NCBI RefSeq assembly: GCF_037042905.1
Contig: NC_087252.1
Coordinates: 31,883,994-31,947,993 of the forward strand
DNA: 64,000 nucleotides
From: Lytechinus pictus
Lineage: Eukaryota; Echinodermata; Echinoidea; Temnopleuroida; Toxopneustidae
Reading direction: 5' to 3'
Shown here: piece after piece, positions 11,301 to 20,300 of the stretch
Position numbering within the stretch: position 1 is the first letter of the stretch
Layout of the letters: each line of letters starts with the position of its first letter
Translations under genes and position numbers: made by a program
The notes under the pieces: model-generated
The model's database searches: none
Told to the model about the DNA's origin: nothing
The model's input: the letters and a program-made list of their open reading frames with translations, nothing else

Positions 11301-14300
11301 TTAACCTCAGACAACCAAGGAACTGAAATAACCAATGGATCCATGAGAACTGAAATAAAGGACGAAGATGACATGGCTAGGAAAGGGGGTTTGAGGAAAG
11401 AGGAGGAGGAGGAGGGGGTGATGGAGGCAAATGATGGAAAGAAGAATGAAGCAAAAGATGAGGAGGAAACGGAGGAAGGGATGACCAAAATAAAGATGAA
11501 TAATAAGAAGAGGAAAAGTGAGAAGAGCTCCAAGAAGAAGAAGAAAAAGAAGAAGAAAGTTTTGACGGTCAAGGATGAGAGTGAAGCCCTCTCTCTGAGC
11601 TGGCCTGGAGCATTGAAAGGTGTCTTCAAAAAGGAAAGCAAAGGAAAAGAAGAGAAGAAGGATGAGGAGGAAAAGGAAGAAGAGGAGAAGGAGAAGGAAG
11701 GTAGCTTGACTGATAGTGAGGATTCCAAGTCAGCAGGGCAGAGGAAGTCTAGGCGGTCATGTAAGGGGAGGTTGTATCGCAAGCTTGTTGATCAGGTAAT
11801 TACATAAACTTTGCTTAGATATGACGGTAGGATGGTGGAGTTTAAATAGAGATGAAAATTGAAAAGCAAGAAAGGGAAAGATGAGAGTGAGAAGTATCAT
11901 TCTAATATACGTACAAGTTGTAATCCTAATCATCATAATGAAGACCTCTGTGAATTTGTGCAACTTGTTCAATGAATTCCTCCCCCCTGTAACTTTTAAA
12001 TTTTCAAAGTAGTCATATGCTCCCCAGTATTTTGTCGCTATTATGTTCAGAATTTTTTTACTTTCGAATGGTAGTAATGTTATGCTGGGCATGGTGGGAG
12101 AAGAGTTAGTTAGAGCTATAGTGGCTATTTTATGTACTTTGGGTGAATAAGAATTATTATTATTTTGATCATTATTATAAATGATTAGTAATGTTTCATA
12201 ATGTAAGGTAAGTAGTGTCAAAAAGCACGTGAGAAAAAAGGTTTTGAGATTTTATAGAGAAGCATATTTTCATTTTCGAGGTATTGATTATATAAATTTG
12301 GTACTTTTTTGAACTACAAGTACATCAGTTTGATGTCATATGTCCATTCCTACACAAAAGTTTTAATCAGCCATGACTGTTACCTAAAATAATTTTCTAT
12401 TGTGCATTATAAATTCATGCATGTGTAAAATTGTTGATGATATTCTTCTTAGAAATGTCAGTCATATGTGAAAATATTTTTTCTCGATCATTTGGGAACC
12501 CCCTTTTAAAAGCCCAACAATGCTATCATAATTCGTTATTACACAGGGGATGTTAGAATCACTACAACGGCCAGAGAGACCGTTTAACTGTAAGAAGGCT
12601 TGGCGCCATACTAACGAAGGAATGAGTGGTTTCAGTGATGCGGAAGATGAAGTATTTCAACCAGAGGATGGGAAGAAGGCAAGAAGACCAAGGAAAAGAA
12701 CAAACAGCGGATCCAGTGTAACATGCTCAGATTTGTAAGTAGCAAGCCCATAGAGCTCTAAAGTGTGCGATCATGAACTTAAAGGGAAATTAAACCTTAT
12801 GGAACAAGTAGGCTTGTGTCGAAACAGAAAAATCAAAGAAAAAGTACAAAGAAAGTTTGAGAAAAATCGGACAAATGATGAGAAAGTTATGAGCATTTGA
12901 ATATTGCAATCACTAATGCTATGGAGATCCTCCCATTGGCAATGCGACAAGGATGTGTGATGTCACATGTGAACAACTTTCCCTTTGATCGACTATAAAA
13001 TACCACCAAAATTCTCATTTTGCTTTTTCTTGTGGTGATACAAACTCTTCATCCATGATGTATTCTTTAAAAATCTGTATTACATGCTCTCCTATAGAAA
13101 GAACACATGATCTACTGATAGATGTGATAAAAGAGGCAGTTTATGTGAAATATATACTAAAGTAATTGGGAGAGTTGTTCACAAGTGACATCACACATCT
13201 TTGTCGCATTGCCAATGGGAGGATCTCCATAGCAATAGTGATCGCAATATTCAAATGCTCATAACTTTCTCATTATTTGTCTGATTTTTACTCAAACTTT
13301 CGTTGATCTGTTTCTTTGAATTTTCTGTTTTTACACAAGCTATCTTGTTCCAAAGGTTTCATTCTCCTTTTAACAGTTCTGGTTTTGATTTATAAAGTTG
13401 CTAATATGACTTCAAGCACTGCTGATGATCTGATCTGATGCTAAATGATATTAGATGATGATGATGATTATAATGGTGATGATGTTGATGATGATGATGG
13501 TGATGATGATAATGTTGATGATGATGATGTTGATGGTATTGATGATGGTGGAGATGATGACAGTAATGATGATTATGTTAATGATGATGGTGAGGCAATT
13601 GATAATGATAGTCAAGTGATAGTAATGATGATTGAGATGATGGTTGTGAACTTGTGAGATGATGATGATGATGATGGTGTTGATTATGTCAATGATAACG
13701 GTGGTAATTATGATGATGTTTATGTTGATAGTGGTGTTAATGATGATGGCGATGATTATGATGATGGTGGGCATGATTACAATAATGATGTCAATGATGG
13801 TGATGATTATTGTCATGGTGATGATAGGGATAGTAATGGTGATCATGGTGATGATTGATGTGGTTTTAAGGTTGATTATAGAAGGGCTTGTAGTGGCAGC
13901 GGGCGACACTGGCACTGGTCCGACGGTCCCAGACCAGTAAAAATTTGCTTTCGGGCCAGTGACTTTTAAGAAATAGCCAGATTTACTGGTCCGACATAAC
14001 CAGTATTAACAACATATATCAAACTGATACAAATCATATTTTCTTTTCTTTTGTAAATTGTAAAAATGGATCTAGCATATTAACCCTAAGAAGACGGGGG
14101 AGGGGGGGTGTGGGGGCTGGCTTTACGCATAAATTAGTATAATAAATTAGCAATGAGATTTTTTGCAGAATTTGATTCTTTAGTTTTGTAGATTATTCCA
14201 TGGGTAATGCGTATACCAATTATTGTCGCAATCGACGGCTGAGATCATGGGGGGGGGGGGGACTGAATCATCCCCCGTTGTCTTTTTAGCCGTCGAAATA

Positions 14301-17300
14301 GCCCAGTCTATTTAGGGTTAAGAAATGGCTCTCCGAAATTGAGAAAGAATTTCATGGATTATGTTGTGTGTGTGTGTGTACTGTTTGTTTTTTGTATACT
14401 TTGAGGGGGCAATAAAAGACAGTAAAATGAACTCAGTCTTTTTTTCATGTTTTTCTTTATTTTGGGGGACCGGTAAATTTTAGGTTTGGACCATTAAAAA
14501 ATAGAAAAACTGGGTATCTACTGGACCAGTAGAAAAAAGGGTTAGTGTAAAGCCCTGGTAGTGTTGATGATGATGGCAGTGGAATTGATGATTATTCTGA
14601 TGTAATTGTTATGGCTATTTATCATTATATTTCTCTAATATTATTTCACCTTCGTAGTGACTACGGTGAGATCAATGTCGAAGCCAGATTAGCTACACTG
14701 CCTCAGTATGCTCCAGAACAATTTAGAACAAAGAAGAAATCTGGTTTGAAATCTAAAAAGACTTCAGACATCTACAAGAATGCAAAGTTCATCAAAGAAA
14801 GGGGTAAGCAACATGCATATATTCACCTTCTTATTCAGGGTGGGAGGGACGGGGGGGGGGGGGGGGGCAGTCAAGCCCTATAAATCCATTAGCTTACTAT
14901 TACCTCAGGCTAGTGAATATTTAAGAATTCTATCTCGGGCAAACAGATTTAGTTCCAAATGTATATTGAAAAAAAAATAGATATCTTTTATTATTTATGC
15001 TCATGTCTTAATTTTTTTTGGTCTCACATGCATAGCCAATATTTAACATTGCCATATTAAAGAGGGATCCCAAGGCTTTAACCATCGACCTTTGAATTAT
15101 GCAGCTTTTTTACAGGTTTATTTGTTCATTAGAATATATTTATTCAGGTACAGAAGATCAGCAAAAAGCTGTTTTTCATCAATGACCTGATGAAAACAGA
15201 ATTCTGATTACAACAAATAGCATAAATATTTACAAATCAAATTGCACACTGCAGTGCTCCGTTGGTATTTCACCTTTAATCTCTTGGCCTCTGAAGTGTA
15301 TAGTGATTATGATTCTTTGACACCTTCCACCACCGTAAGTAAGGGCGTTTACAAATCTTTGTGGGTGATTTTCTTTGTCGACAGGTAAAAGTAAAGTGAT
15401 GAGGTCACTGTCTTCCTCCGAGATGACCGTCACTGGCAGCCAGAAAAGAAAAGCAAGGAAATCATCAATTATGCATCTTCTACCTACTAAAGGTTAATGA
15501 TTTAAAAATTCTTAATGTTTATGATTTGCATAATCTATCAGTATGTACATTCATGTATGATCTGCGTAATAATAACCTACCTCACTCCTTAGCAGATTAT
15601 TGAGCACAATTATCCTACTAGACAGAAGAAAGGCCAGCAAGTAAATCTTCCAAAACTAAAAACAACTCTTGGCCAATTTTCACTTTCTTTTCTAGGTTGC
15701 AATGTCTGGAATAAAGTACCAGTCGAAATCAAATTGAAGAAATCAAGAAAAAGTTTTAGGAATTCTCTAAAAAGTTATTTGTCTTCATAAATTAGAAAGT
15801 AAAAAAGGGGCCTAAGCTTTCGATCCTAGCAGAATCTTCGTCGGAGGCAAAATGACCTTCATAAATTCACGCCATCAACGTATAAGTCTACAGTAGATAA
15901 TTAATACAATTAAGATACTTCAAAAAATGTTGATGATAACCCTTTACAAGGAATATATTGTAATTTAGATTTTTGTTTTGTTTTGTTTTTCCTTCTTAAA
16001 TGTGCATTTTGTAATATTTGTGGGGCCAGGCTCGATTAGCACTTGTGTAGCACTTGTGCTATTTTCTGGTCCCATTTACCATTGTATTTTTATACATGTG
16101 TAACTGTTATGCAATTTGTTTTATAACCTGTAAACATGTGAATATTGTTGGTAAATAAATAAATCAAATCAAATAGTCTTCAAAGGTCCCCTCTCTGTGG
16201 GGAATTCTGTCAAAAACGTTGGGAAAAGTTTGAAGCCAAGTTCGTTAAGTTTTGGCAGTTATAATCGTGAGAGAGTGTTGTAATATAACATGAAAAATTA
16301 ATTTTCGACCCATCAAAAAGAAGTATTTGGGAATTGCACTTGATTTTTTTTTATTGTGATTAAAAAAGCAATTGTGTGTGCAAGGGGTCCAAGATGTTTT
16401 GTCCCCTCTCTCATTAATGTTATTATTTTTTTATAAATAAACGCTTTTCAAACAATTGTCTTGGAAGTGTAGTGATTGTGCATGTATGTGAAAACTATTT
16501 TCAAATATTTTATCCTAGAAGTATCTCCTATGCTTGAGAAGTGGATAATAAAAATGGAAACAAAATTCTGTTCAAACTGCTTTTTTTATGAATAACATAA
16601 TTATGATTTAATAATAATAATAAAAAAACTAGATTTTAATTCGTCATGCGGACGAATTAGGTGGTCTGTCCTTATTCTCGCCAACATGATCACTATTACC
16701 ATGTTCAAGCAGATCAATATGATCTTCATGATGACAACGGAATGTTCATTATGGATGGAATACTTGTGAAAGTCGGGAGATGATAAAGAACTGTGAAAAG
16801 GGTCTCTTTGATATATGAAAATACATGTGATATGAAAATAGTAATTATAATCTGTTTAATCTTGCTAAATTTTAACTTTCATACCTTTTAAATACCAAAA
16901 AGGATCATGTACGAGGTGGTAAAAAGAAAAAAAAAATCACCTTGTTCACCCCCAGGACTCGAACCTGCGCCCCCGAGAACTCAAGTCAAGTGCGTTATCC
17001 ATTGAGCCACGATATTCCCCATAGAGATTACACGTTCCCATAGAGATTACACGTAAGCAAATTTGAGAATTACAAATCCAATTTTGCAAGCGAAAAACGG
17101 GCATGATCCTGGCATCTGATCGAAAAATGGAGGGCACACTTCCGAAAGCTTAGAATCTCAGCTACATCATACCAAAAGCTCAGGGATAACTAACAAGAAA
17201 AAATGGAGATAAAGCTCACGAAATAGAGGAATGTAGAATCTAGTTTTGAGAAAAAGTCATGTCCCATAGAGATTACACGTAAAATGAGGAAAAATGACAT

Positions 17301-20300
17301 GCCTCTTTTCATCGCAATTTTACACCATGATGCGTTTTTCAAAATGAAAATTCATGGTAACTGACGAGAAAGAGTACTTTCTAAACTACAACATATCGAA
17401 ATCTGGGCGAAAAATGATCAATATTCATGGAGTTATGATCAAATTTGCATAAATTTGATGACGTCATTTTTGAAAAAAATGAAATTTTCAGTTTAGGCGC
17501 AATTTTGATGACGTCATGATCAAATTGAGGGACAATGGTGACATGAAATCAAATCTACAACTCATACTCTATCGATATATGAAAAAAAAACTGGGGTCAA
17601 CGGACTATTTAAAGAGCTACAGTGAATTTTCAATAGACATGTTTTTGCCCATATATGGCCTGTAGTGAGAGCTCGCGCGCACACGTGCTGCAAAGTTTAA
17701 CGGGTGATAATTTCGTTATTGATGGTCGTAGAAGGTTGATCAAGGTATCAAATTGCTCAGAATTATATTATCAATGCAATGATATAAGAAAAACAGCGTT
17801 TCTGCGTTGCGTTGAAGGCGTTACGCGCGGAAACGCGCGCGCATACCTGTGCGTGCGCAAATTTTTGAAATGCTTAAAATGACCTGAAACGTACTTTACT
17901 TTGGTCAAAAAGTGATTTTGAGCATTTTAAAAATTTGACGAGCGCGTACGCGCGCGTCGTGACCTCCAGGTGACCTTTGATGACATGACCTGTTGACCCT
18001 TGACCTGAAGTTGATGTGATGTTAATTTGATTGATTTTTTATTATTGATAATGGAGATATGATCGACAATGTGATTTTACAAAATGGCGCCTGGATGACG
18101 TCATCATGACCTGATGACCTTGAAAAAGTTGATTTTACTTGAAATCATAGGGCTTGATGACTGACAGAAATTTGAAGGAAATTGACCATGTCGATTTCGA
18201 GTGAACGTGTGTACAAAAAAGTGTACGGAAGAAATAAAAATAAATAAAGAATAATAAAGAAAGAAAATTCTAGCGAAATCAATAGGTGATCTGTCATAGA
18301 CAGACCACCTAATGATGACGATGATGATGATAAAGATAACGATAATAGGGCATTACAGAACAGCACACAAATCCCCCTTGTTAAGGCGATCGCACACCTT
18401 ACGATTGGTCTGCGACCCGATTTCAGAATAAACTGTTGTAGAAATTGATGTTAATATTGAGACTTTGAATATCTTACTGTGTAATGTTCGAAATCATCGT
18501 ACGAATACCTGTTCAAATCTGTGACTAAGCTATCATCCTTGTTAGAATAAAAGCGAATTCAATATCTAGTCGTAATGACGTCATAGCAGTTGTACGATTG
18601 GCTACGATTTGAAACTTATTCAGCCTTTACTCTAAAATAAAGGCTTGCAATCTTTCAAAATGGTCATATTAGCATTCTTTCAATAAATTTTAACCTCAAA
18701 TAAAATGATATGTTCCATTCACATTTTCAGAAAATGAGCAAAATGCCATTTGTTCCAAAAACGGATCGCGAACAGTCGTAAGGTGTGCGGTGGCCTTAAG
18801 GTGCTCAAGGTGCTCCTAAATACCTCGGTTAAGCTTGTCTACAGATTCTTGTGCTCACAGCTTTTGAGGAATTACTTCGTGCTGGTACCCATTTATCTCA
18901 CCTGGGTTGAGTGCCGCACATTATGGATCAATTTCTGGCTGCATGAATTTATGCCATGGCTGGAATAATAGGTTAATGAAAGGTGATAAGATCATCCTGA
19001 TTTTGAATCTTCTCATCTTTCTTGTAGATCCTCACAGCATTACCAGCACAGTGCAGTCTTCACCTTCACCTCCCAGAACGGACAAAGTAATTGGATCAAA
19101 GGTCAAGCGGTCAATAAGTGACCCTCAACCTTTCACCCTATCTGACCTTGCAGAGGTCGCTTCCATGGAACTCAAACCATGCAGGTAAAGGGTTAAAAGT
19201 TGTCTTATCATTAGAATGAGCAGCAAAGAGATGTTTTAGGGTACGTTTTCAGTGACATCACAAATCTTGTTTGCATTGCGAATGGGAGGATTCACCATAG
19301 CATTTGTGTTCTCAACATATGTGACGCATCACACCGAAATGAGAGACAACTCAGAATTTTTCAAATCCAATTTCACTCATTTTTTTCACAGAGTAATTAT
19401 GAAACATGGAAGAATCAGAAAATGAAAAAACAAATCTTCAAAATTTTGAATTTTTTATTGGTTTGTCGAATTGCGAGGAACTTTAATTTGCGACTTGTCA
19501 CTCATTATGGTGTGATCGAACACATATGCTCATAACTATTTTGTCAATCCAATTTCACTCTAACTTCCATTTATCTTATTCTTTGATATTTCTGTTTTCA
19601 CACAAACTAACTTGTCCCACAGGATTCCAGTGTTGTAGTGCCTTGATGCTCGGCCTTGGCCTTAAGGCCAACTTTTTCAAAGCCTTGGCCTTGAACATTC
19701 AAGCCTTGGCGTTGAGAGGGCCTTGGCCTTGGCCTTGAGGATTTTGAGCCTTGAAATTTCAAGGCATTTTCAAGGCTTTTTCAAGGCATTTTGTATTTTG
19801 TATTTTCATTTATTTTTATATAAGTAATTATAAATGTTTCAATTGTTCTGTATATCTAATGACACTGAATACTACCAGTCAGCAGTAGCAGCAGCAGTAG
19901 TAAGTGTGCTTAGCAGTGCCATCAATTGCAATTATCAAGAATTATCATCAAACAAAGAGAAGTGATGAAAATTAACATTATTTATTGGTAATATGTTGTA
20001 ATCATGACTAATGATGATAATGACAATATCAATTATAATGATAATAATGATTAGCTTATTCTAAAGAATGATACCAAGGTTGATTTCTTATCCATTAGGG
20101 TTTTCCTTGTATTATTTTCTTTGACCAACAAGAATGTTTTAAGTCTTAATGATATTCTGTAAAGATTAAGTAAACTTGAACACAATCTTCAATATTGTCA
20201 TTTTCAAATGGGCTATGTCAATGGCATGATGAGCCAAAAATTTTGAGGGGCCAAGCATGGCATACAGAGCAAAATTTCTGCCCCAAAAAAGTTGAGAGCG

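Noticed and set aside
11285-11782. 165-codon Ser/Phe-rich minus frame
   Set aside because: Antisense shadow of the acidic/lysine-rich BBX exon 5.
13445-13940. Asp-rich, Met-rich and Ile-rich frames
   Set aside because: Three readings of the same GAT trinucleotide repeat.
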